The position numbers and the translations under genes are program-made. The notes beneath the pieces were generated by a model. The model was not told where the DNA came from. It did not search any database and saw only the letters and a list, made by a program, of their open reading frames with translations. From CAVQZC01 sp963718315 (GTDB taxonomy: Bacteria; Actinomycetota; Thermoleophilia; Gaiellales; JAICJC01), in assembly GCA_963718315.1 (NCBI GenBank), contig CAVQZC010000013.1, positions 310,001-374,000 on the forward strand: a DNA stretch of 64,000 nt. The letters run 5' to 3'. How positions within the stretch are numbered: the first letter of the stretch is position 1; each line of letters opens with the position of its first letter. Positions 43,864 through 57,751 of the stretch are shown here, piece after piece.

Positions 43864-45790
43864 GACTCCCGCGGCGGCCGCCGATCCCGACGTCTCGAGC
43901 CGCCTCGGCGCCGTGCTCCCCGGGGTGGTGGTCGGTGCCCTGCTGTTCGTGATGGCGCTGGCGAACGGTGGCTTCAACCCACCCGACTGGAGCTGGGGCA
44001 CGATCGCGGCGACATGGGTGGTCGGGCTCGTGCTGCTCCTCAAGGAGCGCATCGAGCTCTCCACCGGCGAGCTGGTGATGATCTGCTCGCTGGGCCTGCT
44101 TACGGCATGGACGTTCCTGTCCAACCTGTGGTCGCCCAGCCTGGCGACGTCGACCCTCGGCGGGGAGCGGACCCTGCTCTACCTCACCGTCGCCGTCGCG
44201 GTGCTGCTGCTGGCCCGGCCCGGCGCCGGCGTCTCGATCGCCGCGGGCGTGCTGGCCGCGTCGACGCTGGTGATCGCGGTGGGGCTGAAGTTCCTGGCCG
44301 ATCCCGGAATCACGGCAACCAAGGGCATTGCCCAGACCGGGCGGCTGATCGACCCGATGGGGTACTGGAACGCAATGGGGCTGGTCGGCGTGATCGGGAT
44401 CCTGCTCGCGCTCGGGTTCATCAGCCGCCGGGAATCACCGGCCGCACTCTGGGTTCTCGCCGCGCTGACGCTGCCAGTGCTGGCCGTGGGCACCTACCTG
44501 ACCTTCAGCCGCGGCGCGTGGATCGCGGTCGTCGTCGGGTACGTGGTCGCGTGGCTGGCCGATCCGCAGCGCCTGCGGCTGCTGGCGGCGACCCTCGTCT
44601 CCCTCCCCTGGCTCGCACTCGACCTGTTCGTCACGTCGCGGTCACCGGCGCTGACACACGTCGGCTCCCCCGTCGGCACCACCTCGTCGCAGGGGCACCG
44701 TCTGATCCTGGTCATGGCTCTGGGCGGCCTCGGCCTGCTCGCGTCGATCGCGATCGTCCGCCTGCTCGACCTGGCCTGGACGCCCTCGAAGGCGACCGTC
44801 CGCGGGGCCCAGATCGCAGCCGTGGTCGCGGTCGTCCTGCTGCTGCTCTCACCCCCGGTGCTGTTCGGCGGGTACTCCTCGGCGGAGCACCGGGTGGCCG
44901 ACACGGTGTCTGGCACGGCGCTCCGCTCGGGTTCAGCAAGGGCTCCGCGAACCTGAACGACCGCCTGCTGCAGGTTTCCGGCGAAGGCCGGATCGAGATG
45001 TGGCGCGCCGCCTGGCACCAGTTCACCGCGAGCCCCGTCACCGGCGGCGGTTCGGGCGACTTCGCCGCCTACTGGCTGCAGCACCGGCCGATCGTCGATC
45101 CAGGTCACGCAGGCGCACAGCCTCTACCTGCAGACGGTGGCCGAGCTGGGAGCCGTCGGGCTGCTGCTGCTGCTCGCCGTTCTGCTGCCGCCCCTGTACT
45201 TCGGCTGGCGCTACCGGGGCAGCACGATGACGCCGCTCCTGCTCGGCGCCTACGCCGGATTCATCGTGCACAACGCCACCGATTGGGACTGGTCGCTGCC
45301 GGCGATGGCGCTGTTCGGCCTGGTCTGCGGCGTCGCCCTGCTACCCAGCGGGCGCGGCCGCGGGCGTGTCTGGAGTATCGACGGGCTGTGGCGCGTGGCC
45401 GCTGCGGCGGCCGTCGTCCTGGTTCTCCTGGGCAGCGCGTTCGCGCTTCGGGTCAACCTGGCGGTGACCGCCAGCACGTCCGACGCCGCCGTCAAGAGCT
45501 GGCACTCGGCCGTGTCGCAGGCGCAGACCGCCACCAGCTGGGCACCGTGGTTCGAGGATGGCTGGGTTGCGCTCGGGAATGCCCGCCTGGGCGCGGGCGA
45601 CCGGGCCGGCGCGGCGGTGGCCTTCCGGCACGCCACGCGGGAGGTTCCGCAGGACTGGGCCGCGTGGTACGGCCTGGCCCGTGCCACCAGGGGCGCCCAG
45701 TCCGTCGCGGCGCTCCGCCGCGCGCTCCAGGTCGACCCGCTGGAACCGTCCCTGATCGCCTACAAACAGGCGCACCCGAACGGTGCGTAG
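43841..45790 (+). CDS. O-antigen-ligase-like membrane protein with TPR-like tail, two compensating frameshifts
   Basis: About 649 residues once two indels are bridged: -1 near 44925 (frame loses PLGFSKGSANLNDRLLQVSG) and +1 near 45105 (frame regains QVTQAHSLYLQTVAELG). The N-terminal half has about 9 membrane segments, then a large loop with RIEMWRAAWHQF and GGGSGDF, the Wzy_C/O-antigen ligase signature AHSLYLQTVAELGAVG, and further segments. The last about 110 residues contain two TPR-like helix pairs (WVALGNARLGAGDRAGAAVA). Likely polymerises or ligates an exported glycan. Starts inside the sigma gene. Confidence 0.8.
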
Positions 45791-45893
45791 ATCGTTGGTT
45801 CCAGATCGGCGCGAGATTCTTTTCCGAGGCTTGTAAGGTTTCGTGCCCCCTTTCGGGGTACTAACTCCGACAAGAACTCTTGGGGAGGTAGGA

Positions 45894-46238
45894 ATGGAGA
45901 ACATTGAGCGAGAGCTTCGGGCCGGTAGGCCTCAGCTCGATCCCGCACTCGAGCAGTCGCTCGTCGCGGGCGTTGGCGCTCCTCGCCGCACCAATCGGCC
46001 GCTGATCGCGGTCGTGATGACGACGGCGGCTGTGGGCGCCCTGTCGCTCTTCGGTGGCGTCGGCTACGCATTCTCGAACCACGGCGCCAGCCTCCACGGC
46101 TGGACGGGTGGGGCGATCACGGATGGTTGCTCGGGCAAGCAGCATCAGCATCACCAGCACTTCCAGCATCACAACGGCAACCACCACCACAGCAACGCCA
46201 CCACCATCACCACAGCTACTAAGCCCAGCTTCGGCTAG
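45894..46238 (+). CDS. Small membrane protein with His-rich C-terminus
   Basis: 114 residues. N-terminal 45 residues resemble short anti-sigma-like or RsgI-like cytoplasmic tails (ERELRAGRPQLDPALEQSL), one membrane segment at about 42-62, then an exported tail with about a dozen His plus Gln/Asn (HQHHQHFQHHNGNHHHSN). Likely binds metal outside the membrane (inference). Strong GGGGAGG Shine-Dalgarno before ATG 45894; an earlier ATG at 45843 is not supported. Followed directly by the best terminator in the window, so a single-gene, well-expressed unit. Not recognised as a known family. Confidence 0.7.
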   Translation: MENIERELRAGRPQLDPALEQSLVAGVGAPRRTNRPLIAVVMTTAAVGALSLFGGVGYAFSNHGASLHGWTGGAITDGCSGKQHQHHQHFQHHNGNHHHSNATTITTATKPSFG

Positions 46239-46251
46239 GTAGAGAGATCTC

Positions 46252-46283
46252 AGGAGGGCCGCCGCGAGGCGGCCCTCCTTTTC
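46252..46283 (+). terminator. Rho-independent terminator
   Basis: Perfect 12-bp stem AGGAGGGCCGCC-GCGA-GGCGGCCCTCCT followed by TTTTC. It begins 14 bases after the His-rich gene and lies 20 bases from the convergent epimerase stop, so it may serve both. Confidence 0.9.
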
Positions 46284-46302
46284 ATGCCCCGGAGCCGGGT
46301 CG

Positions 46303-47227
46303 CTACTCGCCCGCCGGCACGGTGAACCAGTCCCACGTGCGGCGAAGTCCCTCGGCCAGATCGACGGCGGGAGCGAAGCCGAGCTCGTCTGCGGGCCCGG
46401 TCGATCAGCGAGTAGTTGCGGAGGATCTCGCCGGCTCGAACGCCCTCGTGAAGCACCTGTACGTCCCGGCCGGCGGTTTCACACAGGAGGTCGACGAGCT
46501 GCTGCAAGCTGGTCTCGACGCCGCTTGCGAGCTGGAAGATCCGGCCGCCGGCCCCGTCTGCCGTGGCCGCCAGGATCAGGCCCCGCGCCAGGTCGCTGAC
46601 GTACACGAAGTCGCGAGTCTGGGAACCGTCGCCGTAGATCGTCAGCGGCTCACCGGCCAGGATCGCCCGGATGAACACGGGGATCACGTTGCCCTTGCGG
46701 CCGGAGCGCGGGCCGTAGGCATTCGAGAACCGGACGGCAACGGCGTCCATCCCATACGCCCCGTGGAAGGCCGAGCAGTACGCCTCGCCGGTGGCCTTGC
46801 TCGCACCGTACGGCGACAGCGGCGCAACCGGCTTCTCCTCGCTGGCAGGATGGGCGTTCGCCCCCAGCGGGGCGTTGGACGAGGAGAACACCAGCCTCGG
46901 CACGCCCGCCTGGTGTGCGGCCCACAGCGCGGTGAGTGTTCCTCGGGCGTTGAGATCGAAGTTGGCCAACGGGTCGTTGATCGAGTCGACCACGCCGGCG
47001 CCGGCGGCCAGGTGGAAGAGGACGTCGCAGCCCTTCGCTGCGTCGCTCAGCGGGTCAAGGTCGCGCACATCGCCGCGGACAAGCTCGACGTCGAGCCCCG
47101 CGAGATGGTCGAGGCTGCCCGAGGACAGGTCGTCGTAGATGCGCACGTCGTACCCGTCGCCGAGCAGTTCGCGGACGAGCGTGGAGCCGATGAACCCGGC
47201 CCCGCCGGTGACCAGAGCGGTAGGCAT
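46303..47227 (-). CDS. NAD-dependent sugar epimerase/dehydratase (UDP-glucose 4-epimerase-like), one frameshift
   Basis: About 308 residues read through a +1 shift near 46395-46400. NAD loop ALVTGGAGFIGSTLVRELL, FHLAAGAGV, SSSNAPLG, SPYGASKATGEAYC with YxxxK, and RFSNAYGPRSGRKGNVIP. QTRDFVYVSDLARGL is the GalE-like signature. After the shift the other frame gives DELGFAPAVDLAEGLRRTWD and a stop at 46303. Probably makes a nucleotide sugar for the envelope glycans. GTG/ATG chosen: ATG 47227. Confidence 0.85.
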
Positions 47228-47238
47228 TGGCGGGGGAC

Positions 47239-47466
47239 CTACAAGGATTCGGTGTCTGCTCCGCCGCTTCGGCAGGCGTACCGGTCTGGCTCGGCACCGG
47301 CCGGGTGGTCGTGCTCCCAGCAGGGGGCTCCCTCGAACGCCTCCAGGCCGTGGTGCTGTGTACTCCGGCGCCGCATCCTCGGTGCCGCGACCGCGATCAC
47401 GCCGCCGACCAGGCCGCCGAACACGAACGACCTCAGCGCACCGCGGCGCCGCGACGAGTCGCTCAC
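47239..47466 (-). CDS. Small hypothetical protein
   Basis: 75 residues, GTG start overlapping the stop of the zinc-ribbon gene (GTGA). One hydrophobic stretch (SFVFGGLVGGVIAVAAPRM) at about 13-31, then a polar tail with two Cys and two His (HHGLEAF, CWEHDHPAG). Family unknown. The overlap and the 11-base gap to the epimerase suggest a three-gene operon. Confidence 0.55.
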   Translation of the reverse strand: MSDSSRRRGALRSFVFGGLVGGVIAVAAPRMRRRSTQHHGLEAFEGAPCWEHDHPAGAEPDRYACRSGGADTESL

Positions 47467-47987
47467 GTCGCCTCCCGGTAGGCGAAGTAGGCGGCGATCG
47501 CCAGGCCGATGATCTGAATGCCGGCGCGGATGCCGACGCCGTAGTCGTAGGCAAACACGCCGGCGGCGACGACGTAGCACCACACGGCTCCGCCGACCGC
47601 GATCCAGCCTGCCGTGGACGAGCGGTGATGGCCGCTGGCGAAGACAACCACGCGACCGCACAGCACGCCGACGCCCCAGCCGACGATGAACGAGAAGAAC
47701 CCGAGGCTGAACGCCGCTCCGAAGGCTCCGATCAGCGCACCGGCGACCGTGCCCACTCCGAACGAGGCACCGATCGCCGCCAGCGCCTTCGACGGCTTCA
47801 GGACGACTCTGGCCGACCGCGGCAGCCGTGCACAGTCCGGGCACTTGTTACCGACCGCGGCCGGCACCATGCAGTCGGGGCAGATCGGCGTGCCGCAGGA
47901 GCTGCAGCGCAACGCGGTCTGCACCTTGGGGTGCCGGGCGCACGGGACGAAGCCCGTGGACGGGTCGGTCCCGGCAGTGCTCGACAC
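47463..47987 (-). CDS. B-box zinc-finger membrane protein
   Basis: 174 residues. N-terminal zinc finger CARHPKVQTALRCSSCGTPI, then CPDCMVPAAVGNKCPDCARL, a B-box-type arrangement often placed before rhomboid-like or DUF4190-type membrane parts. Four or so membrane segments follow (about 68-100, 104-118, 126-146, 150-170). Function unknown. GTG start with TACACT exactly 6 bases upstream. Confidence 0.75.
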   Translation of the reverse strand: MSSTAGTDPSTGFVPCARHPKVQTALRCSSCGTPICPDCMVPAAVGNKCPDCARLPRSARVVLKPSKALAAIGASFGVGTVAGALIGAFGAAFSLGFFSFIVGWGVGVLCGRVVVFASGHHRSSTAGWIAVGGAVWCYVVAAGVFAYDYGVGIRAGIQIIGLAIAAYFAYREAT

Positions 47988-47993
47988 GGCGCG

Positions 47994-47999
47994 AGTGTA
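47994..47999 (-). promoter_or_regulatory. -10 box (TACACT), leaderless start of the zinc-finger gene
   Basis: TACACT-CGCGCC-GTG on the minus strand, exactly 6 bases. Confidence 0.5.
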
Positions 48000-48052
48000 C
48001 CATCGCCCCGTGAGCGGATTCTTGGGGACTGCGGGCGGGGTCGGCTAACCCG

Positions 48053-48977
48053 GTGACCCGTGGATTCTCGGGACTGCTGACGCTGGCGCCGGAGGTCGAG
48101 CGTGCGCTGATCCGGTCGCAGCCGGTGGTGGCGCTGGAGACCTCGCTGGTCGCTCACGGGCTGCCCCAGCCGCTCGGCGTCGACGTGGCCCAGCGAGAGC
48201 GAGCAGGCGGTGCGCGACAACGGCGCCGTGCCGGCCACCATCGCGGTGATCGACGGGACGGTGAGGGTCGGGATCGGCCGCACCGAGCTGGAACGGCTGG
48301 CCGGCGACGGTCAGGTCCGCAAGATCGGGCCGCGCGACCTGGCGGCCGGGGTGATCTCCGGCCAACTGGGCGCCACCACCGTGGCCGGAACGCTGGCCGT
48401 CTGTCGCATCGCCGGCATCCACTTCATGGCGACCGGCGGCATCGGCGGTGTCCACCGTGGCTGGCAGCAGTCGATGGACATCTCCGCAGACATGAACGAG
48501 GTCGGAGGCACTGCCGCATGCGTGGTCTGCTCGGGCGCCAAGTCGCTGCTCGACGTGCCTGCCACGCTCCAGCGGCTGGAGAGCAGCGGCGTTCCCGTGA
48601 TCGGCTACGGCACCGACTCGTTCCCGCTCTTCTACCAGCGCGAGAGCAACCTGCCGCTGGCCGACCGCTCGGACGACCCGGCCACCGTCGCCCGGGTGGC
48701 CGCGACGCACTGGGGGTTCGCACGGACGACCGGCGTGTTGGTCGCAAACCCGATCGCCGAGGAGGCGGCGCTCGCCGCCGACGAGGTCGAGCCCTGGATC
48801 GCGGAGGCTCTGGCCGAGGCCGAGGCCGGCGGGGTGACGGGGTCGGCGGTCACGCCGTTCGTGCTCGGCCGGCTCCACCAGCGCAGCAACGGGCGGACGC
48901 TCGAGGCGAACGCGCGGCTGATCGTCGACAACGCGGCGCTCGCCGCCCAGATCGCCGCCTGCTACTACGCGGATTAG
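48053..48977 (+). CDS. psuG: Pseudouridine-5'-phosphate glycosidase, one frameshift
   Basis: Reversibly splits pseudouridine 5'-phosphate to uracil and ribose 5-phosphate. About 307 residues read through a +1 shift near 48190-48200. First frame: VVALETSLVAHGLPQPLGVD (catalytic Glu region). Second frame: GAVPATIAVIDGTVRVGI, LGATTVAGTLAVCRIAGI, FMATGGIGGVHRG, VCSGAKSLLDVPATLQRLES with the active Lys, GYGTDSFPLFY. No psuK or transporter is next to it. GTG start divergent from the zinc-finger gene, 65 bases apart. Confidence 0.85.
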
Positions 48978-48996
48978 ACCTACGGCTTCTGAGAGG

Positions 48997-49138
48997 GAAG
49001 CACTGACAGCGATGCCTCGCGGCGTCTGGCAGCGCCGCGGCTCGCCCGGATGAACTCCGTATATGGGCTTCACCACGGCACGGCCTCCTGCTGGCCCGCC
49101 ACGCGCCAGCCATCCACGATTCATCGCCGTCAGCGCTT
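48997..49138. repeat. Hairpin repeat copy 1 (imperfect, longer)
   Basis: Left arm AAGCACTGACAGCGATG (48997-49013) and right arm (49122-49138) are inverted with 15 of 17 matches. Inner left CCTCGCGGCGTCTGGCA and inner right CCATCCACGATTCAT recur in copy 2. The right arm forms the last codons and stop of the PQQ gene. Confidence 0.6.
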
Positions 49139-50416
49139 CAGCGGCCGCATGACGTAGAGCGTGGCGTTGCCGGCGACGACAAGGTGCCCGTCCGCAGCAA
49201 TGACCGGGTGGTACTTGCCGTCGTGGAACTCCCACTTCATCTTGCCGTTGCCGACGTTGAACGCGTACAGGTTGCCGTTGCTGTTGCTGGGGCCAAGATC
49301 GGCGACGTAGACGAGGTCTCCGATCACCGTGCTCGAGCCGAGCGACCGGTAGGGCAGGTGGTGCGTCCACAGCGGCGTTCCGTTGCGCGCCCTGAATGCG
49401 GTCACGGTGCCGTCGTAGGAGGCCTCGAACACACGGCCGCCGCTGACGCCCGGTGAGCCGTATGCCCAGCTCGGCATGGTCTCGGTCCAGGCGATCTCGC
49501 CGGTCGAAGCAACGAACGAGTAGAGCTTGTGGTCGGTGTTGCCGATGTAGACGCGGCCATAGGCCACCGCGGGCGTGGAGTAGAAGTTGCCGGAGGCGAA
49601 GCCGCCCGCCAGGCCGCTTGTCGATGTCTTCCACAGCTGATGGCCGTTCGACGCCTTGAGCGCGTACATGTGGCCGCCGTAGGTACCGAAGAACACCCGT
49701 CCGCCCGAGTACGCCACGCTGTCCTTGACCGCTCCGGACGCCTGGAACGTCCACACCTGCTTGCCGGTCACAGCGTTCAGGGCCCGCACGGTGCCGTTGT
49801 TGCCACCCGAGTAGACGACGCCGTTGACGACCAGCATCGACGACTCCACCGGCTGTCCGGCCTGGTGCTGCCAGATCATCTTGCCGTTGGCGGCGTTGAG
49901 GGCGATGATCCGGCCGCCGCCGCCTTTGTCCCAGGTGCCGAAGTAGATGCGGCCGCGGTCGTACGCCGGCTCGTTCAGCACCTCGGTGAACCGCCGCTTC
50001 CAGCGCACATGGCCGTCCTTCAGCCGGTAGGCGATGACCCAGCCGTCATCCCGCCCCAGGTAGAGGGAGCCCTTCGCGTACGACGGCGGGAATTCCAGCA
50101 GCGCGTGCTGCGCCACCTTCCAGTCAGTGGCGTACGGCGGCCGGATCGAGGTCAGCTCCGCGGCGTCGCGCGTTCGCTGAGCGTTGAAGCCGTACATCGG
50201 CCACGGGATCCCCCACGAGACGACGTGCTTTCCCGCACTCGACGTCGGCGGCGGAGGCGTCGTCGTCGTCGGCTCGGTACTCGGTGTGAAGGGCGCGTCG
50301 TTGTGGTGGATGTCGGCCACCGGCCGCTTCACGATCCAGTACGCAAGCGCCGCCCCCGAGCCCGCCAGGACCAGGCACACCACGCCAATCACTATCCAGA
50401 GCCTGCGCCCACGCAT
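49130..50416 (-). CDS. PQQ-like beta-propeller protein
   Basis: 428 residues. N-terminal membrane anchor (about 5-28), then a Thr/Pro linker (TTTTPPPPTS) and an exported eight-bladed-type propeller with seven or so repeats of the YxxGxD..W(K/T) kind: GWVIAYRLKDGHVRWKRRF, GGRIIALNAANGKMIWQHQA, GTVRALNAVTGKQVWTFQAS, HKLYSFVASTGEIAWTETMP. No PQQ-enzyme catalytic residues were recognised; may act as BamB-like scaffold or binding protein. Start at 50416 has TACCAT 7 bases upstream; the frame continues back into repeat copy 2 but is rejected. Flanked by two repeat copies. Confidence 0.8.
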   Translation of the reverse strand: MRGRRLWIVIGVVCLVLAGSGAALAYWIVKRPVADIHHNDAPFTPSTEPTTTTPPPPTSSAGKHVVSWGIPWPMYGFNAQRTRDAAELTSIRPPYATDWKVAQHALLEFPPSYAKGSLYLGRDDGWVIAYRLKDGHVRWKRRFTEVLNEPAYDRGRIYFGTWDKGGGGRIIALNAANGKMIWQHQAGQPVESSMLVVNGVVYSGGNNGTVRALNAVTGKQVWTFQASGAVKDSVAYSGGRVFFGTYGGHMYALKASNGHQLWKTSTSGLAGGFASGNFYSTPAVAYGRVYIGNTDHKLYSFVASTGEIAWTETMPSWAYGSPGVSGGRVFEASYDGTVTAFRARNGTPLWTHHLPYRSLGSSTVIGDLVYVADLGPSNSNGNLYAFNVGNGKMKWEFHDGKYHPVIAADGHLVVAGNATLYVMRPLKR

Positions 50417-50423
50417 CCGTTTG

Positions 50424-50429
50424 ATGGTA
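50424..50429 (-). promoter_or_regulatory. -10 box (TACCAT) of the PQQ-propeller gene
   Basis: TACCAT-CAAACGG-ATG on the minus strand, 7 bases. Confidence 0.4.
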
Positions 50430-50465
50430 CCCGCGCCCCCCTTGGGAGCCAGTTGGTCCAGGTTA

Positions 50466-50541
50466 GAGCGCCTGACAGAATGCCTCGCGGCGCCTGGCAA
50501 GCGTCGGGCCATCCATCCACGACTCATTCTGTCAGGCGCTC
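50466..50541. repeat. Hairpin repeat copy 2 (76 bp, perfect 17-bp inverted ends)
   Basis: GAGCGCCTGACAGAATG (50466-50482) is repeated perfectly inverted at 50525-50541. Inner sequence CCTCGCGGCGCCTGGCA and CCATCCACGACTCAT match copy 1. It ends 7 bases before the stop of the next membrane gene, so may also act as its terminator. Confidence 0.7.
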
Positions 50542-50548
50542 TTGGGAT

Positions 50549-51225
50549 CTAGCGGCTGCGATCCTGCGGAGCGACCACAAGGCGGCCCGTCAGGTCGCCG
50601 TAGAGGGCCCGCAGGAACAGGGCCGAGAACGGCCAGATGATGGGCGCCGCAAGCGTGAACGTGAGCACGAACTGGGTCGCACCGACGCTGAAGTTCAGCA
50701 CCACCAGGGCCACCGAGATCCAGATCGGCGTCGAGAACAGGATCGCCAGCAGCCAGACGCCCCAGGTCCGCGAGAAGTGCCGCACCGCCAGGACCGCCGC
50801 CGCCGGGAACGCACCCAGCACGCCGCGGTCTCCGGCCGCCACGGCCGGCACCGCGAGCAGCACCAGCGGCATCGGCAGGATCGCCAGCGGGCCCAGCAGC
50901 CGGATCAGAGCGAAGGCCAGCAGGCCCGTCAGGAGCGCCGTAACCGCCGACCGCGCGATCCTGGCCCGCGACGGCGATGTCGGCAGGCCGCGAAGCACGA
51001 CCACCGCCAGCAGCATGAAGTAGGCGATTGCCCCGGCCACCTCGGCCGTGGTGATCGTCGCCCTCAGGCTGCCGCCGGTCTTGTGGACGATCACGGTCGG
51101 CAGCGCTGCCAGCGCGATCAGCGCCACGGTTGCCGCGACCAGGTCGGCCCACGCGGAGCCGAAGCGGTGGACGGCGGTCGCAAACAGGTCGAGGATCGGG
51201 GCAGGCGCCCGCTCTCCGACCTCGC

Positions 51226-51229
<4 letters not shown>
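50549..51229 (-). CDS. Membrane protein, unknown function
   Basis: 226 residues with about six membrane segments (about 26-45, 65-85, 95-115, 118-135, 155-180, 185-210). Resembles glycerophosphoryl-diester-type or DUF-type accessory membrane proteins, but I recognise no family. ATG at 51229 overlaps the clpB stop by 4 bases (ATGA), so last gene of the chaperone operon by position. Confidence 0.7.
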
Positions 51230-53723
<2,494 letters not shown>

Positions 53724-53742
<19 letters not shown>

Positions 53743-54119
53743 CGATCCGGTGGTTTGGGGGGTGTATAGGGAATCAGGTCGCGGCGGTAGCTGCGGTGCA
53801 CGTCGGCCAGCTCGTCGCGAGCCCGCTGGGCCTGCGCGGCGAGCTGTGCCTGAAGGCGGGCGATCTGCTGCTCCAGCGCTGCCACCGTCTGCTCCAGCGC
53901 CAGCACGTGCACGGCGCCGACCAGGTTCATGCCGGCCTCGGTGGTCAGGCTCGCGATCCGGCGCAGGCGCTCGAGATCGGCGTCCGAGTAGCGGCGGGTG
54001 CCGCCGGGGGTGCGCCGCGGCGAGAGCAGCCCGCGCTGCTCGTACATCCGCAGCGTCTGCGGGTGCATGCCGGTCAGCTCCGCCGCGACCGAGATCGTGT
54101 AGCGGGGGCCGTCGGTCAC
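53724..54119 (-). CDS. hspR: HspR, MerR-family heat-shock repressor
   Basis: 131 residues. MerR HTH at 5-70: YTISVAAELTGMHPQTLRMY, EQRGLLSPRRTPGGTRRYSD, ADLERLRRIASLTTEAGMNL. Coiled-coil tail about 85-110 rich in Gln/Ala/Leu. In actinobacteria HspR represses the dnaK operon with DnaK as co-repressor. Fifth-gene position just before clpB matches the Streptomyces/Mycobacterium arrangement with clpB appended. Confidence 0.93.
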
Positions 54120-55234
54120 GACCCACCGCCGTTGAACAGCGCGTCACGGGGGTTGCCGTGCGCCGAGCGCTGCAGCTCGTCCAGCCGCTCCAGCGTCTCG
54201 CGCTCCTGCTTCGAGATCTTCGAGGGCACGGCGATCCGCAGCTTGACCAGCAGGTCGCCGGTGCCCGAGCCCTTCAGCTTGGGCGCGCCGCGCCCCTTTA
54301 CCCGCAGGGTCTTGCCGTCGGTCGAGCCGGCCGGCACCTTGACGCGGACGCGCGTCCCGTCGGGTGTCGGCAGCTCGACGTCTGCGCCCATCGTGGCTTC
54401 GGAGAAGGTGACCGGCACCTCGACCAGGAGGTCGTCTCCGCGCCGGCTGTAGACCTTGCTCTCGCCGACCTGGGTGATCACGTAGAGGTCGCCCGGCTCG
54501 CCGCCCCGCGGGGCGGCCTCGCCCTTTCCGCGCACCTTGATCCGGGTACCGTCGCGCACGCCGGCGGGAATCCGCACCTGGTAGGTCTTGGTCGACCGCA
54601 CGCGGCCCGACCCGCCGCAGACGCCGCAGGGGGTCTCGATGATGGTGCCGGCGCCGCCGCACCGGCGGCAGGTGTGGCTGAGGGCGAAGAAGCCCTGGTT
54701 CTCGGCGGTGACGCCGCGGCCCTTGCAGTCCGGGCAGATCGTCGGTGAGGTGCCGGGCGCCGCGCCCGAGCCATGGCAGGCCGAGCAGGCGTTGGCCTTG
54801 ACGACCGGCACCTTCAGGGTGACGCCGCGGAGGGCGTCGTCGAACGACACCCGCACGGGCACCTCGACGTCGGCGCCGCGCAGCGGCGCCTGCGGCTGAG
54901 CACCGCGCCCACCGCGCTGGAACAGGCCGCCGAACAGGTCGCCGAGGTCGAAGTTCGTTGCGGCGTCACGGAAGTCGAAGCCCTGGAAGCCGTCGGCTGT
55001 CGGCCCCTGGCCGGGTCGGAACGTCTGGCCGAACGTGTCGTACTGCTTTCGCTTCTCGGCGTCGGACAGCGTGTCGTAGGCCTCGCCGATCTCCTTGAAG
55101 CGCGCCTCGGCGGCGGCGTCCCCGGAGTTGCGGTCAGGGTGGTACTGGCGTGCCAGCTTGCGGTACGCCTTCTTGATCTCGTCGGCAGACGCGCCCTTGG
55201 GCACGCCAAGGGTGTCGTAGTAGGAGGCCGGCAT
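54116..55234 (-). CDS. dnaJ: DnaJ co-chaperone
   Basis: 372 residues. J-domain 1-70 with HPD (KLARQYHPDRN), Gly/Phe-poor linker, central zinc-finger domain with four CxxCxGxG-type motifs (CSACHGSGAAPG, CPDCKGRG, CRRCGGAG, CGVCGGSG), and C-terminal substrate-binding domains ending before NPRDALFNGGGS. Stop overlaps the hspR start (4 bases). Confidence 0.96.
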   Translation of the reverse strand: MPASYYDTLGVPKGASADEIKKAYRKLARQYHPDRNSGDAAAEARFKEIGEAYDTLSDAEKRKQYDTFGQTFRPGQGPTADGFQGFDFRDAATNFDLGDLFGGLFQRGGRGAQPQAPLRGADVEVPVRVSFDDALRGVTLKVPVVKANACSACHGSGAAPGTSPTICPDCKGRGVTAENQGFFALSHTCRRCGGAGTIIETPCGVCGGSGRVRSTKTYQVRIPAGVRDGTRIKVRGKGEAAPRGGEPGDLYVITQVGESKVYSRRGDDLLVEVPVTFSEATMGADVELPTPDGTRVRVKVPAGSTDGKTLRVKGRGAPKLKGSGTGDLLVKLRIAVPSKISKQERETLERLDELQRSAHGNPRDALFNGGGS

Positions 55235-55236
55235 GA

Positions 55237-55790
55237 TTACTCCGCTCCCTGCACCTGCGGACCGCTCGACACGACGACCCGGGCGGGCCGGACGACGCGG
55301 TTGCCCGCGCGGTACCCGCGCTGCCAGACCGCCGCGATCGATCCTTCCGGATACTCGGACGGCTGCTGGGACAGGGCCTCGTGCACGTGCGGGTCGAACG
55401 GTGCGCCCGGCTCGGCGTCGATCTCGGCCAGGCCGCGCCGGGTCAGCAGGTCGACCAGCTGCTGCTTGACGAACTGCACACCCTCGGCGACCTTCGCCTC
55501 CTCGTGGTGCTCGGAGGCGTCCAGCGCGCGCTCGAGGTTGTCGAGCACGGGCAGCAGCTCGCCGACCAGCGACTCGCCGGCACGGGCTGCCTGGTCGGCA
55601 GCGTCGCGGGCGACCCGCTTGCGGTAGTTGTCGAAGTCGGCAGCCGTGCGCTGGAGAGCGGAGAGGTACTCCTCCGCCCGCCGGCGCGCGTCTGCCAGCT
55701 CCTCCTCGATGGCCGCGCCCGAGGCGAGCCCGGGGCCGTCATCGACGACCTCGGGCTCCACCTCGATGCGGGGATCCTGCGGACGCTCGG

Positions 55791-55794
<4 letters not shown>
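55237..55794 (-). CDS. grpE: GrpE nucleotide exchange factor
   Basis: 185 residues. Acidic N-terminus, long helix about 25-90 (EELADARRRAEEYLSALQRT), GrpE core: NYRKRVARD, LLPVLDNLERALDASEHHEE, KQLVDLLTRRGLAEIDAEPG, then FDPHVHEAL and GYRAGNRVVRPARVVVS. Lies two bases before dnaJ; its start overlaps the dnaK stop. Confidence 0.95.
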
Positions 55795-57701
<1,907 letters not shown>

Positions 57702-57751
57702 GTGGTGTATCTCCTTGTCCTACGTGGGGTTCACGAAACAAATCTCAGTCG

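Noticed and set aside
45788..45806. Second copy of the tRNA-adjacent palindromic element
   Set aside because: Only one arm-like sequence (AGATCGTTGGTTCCAGA) is present; no inverted partner within 150 bases.
46141..46215. CAC/CAT-rich tract resembling a tandem repeat or CRISPR
   Set aside because: It is the coding sequence for the His-rich tail; units are irregular and lack spacers.
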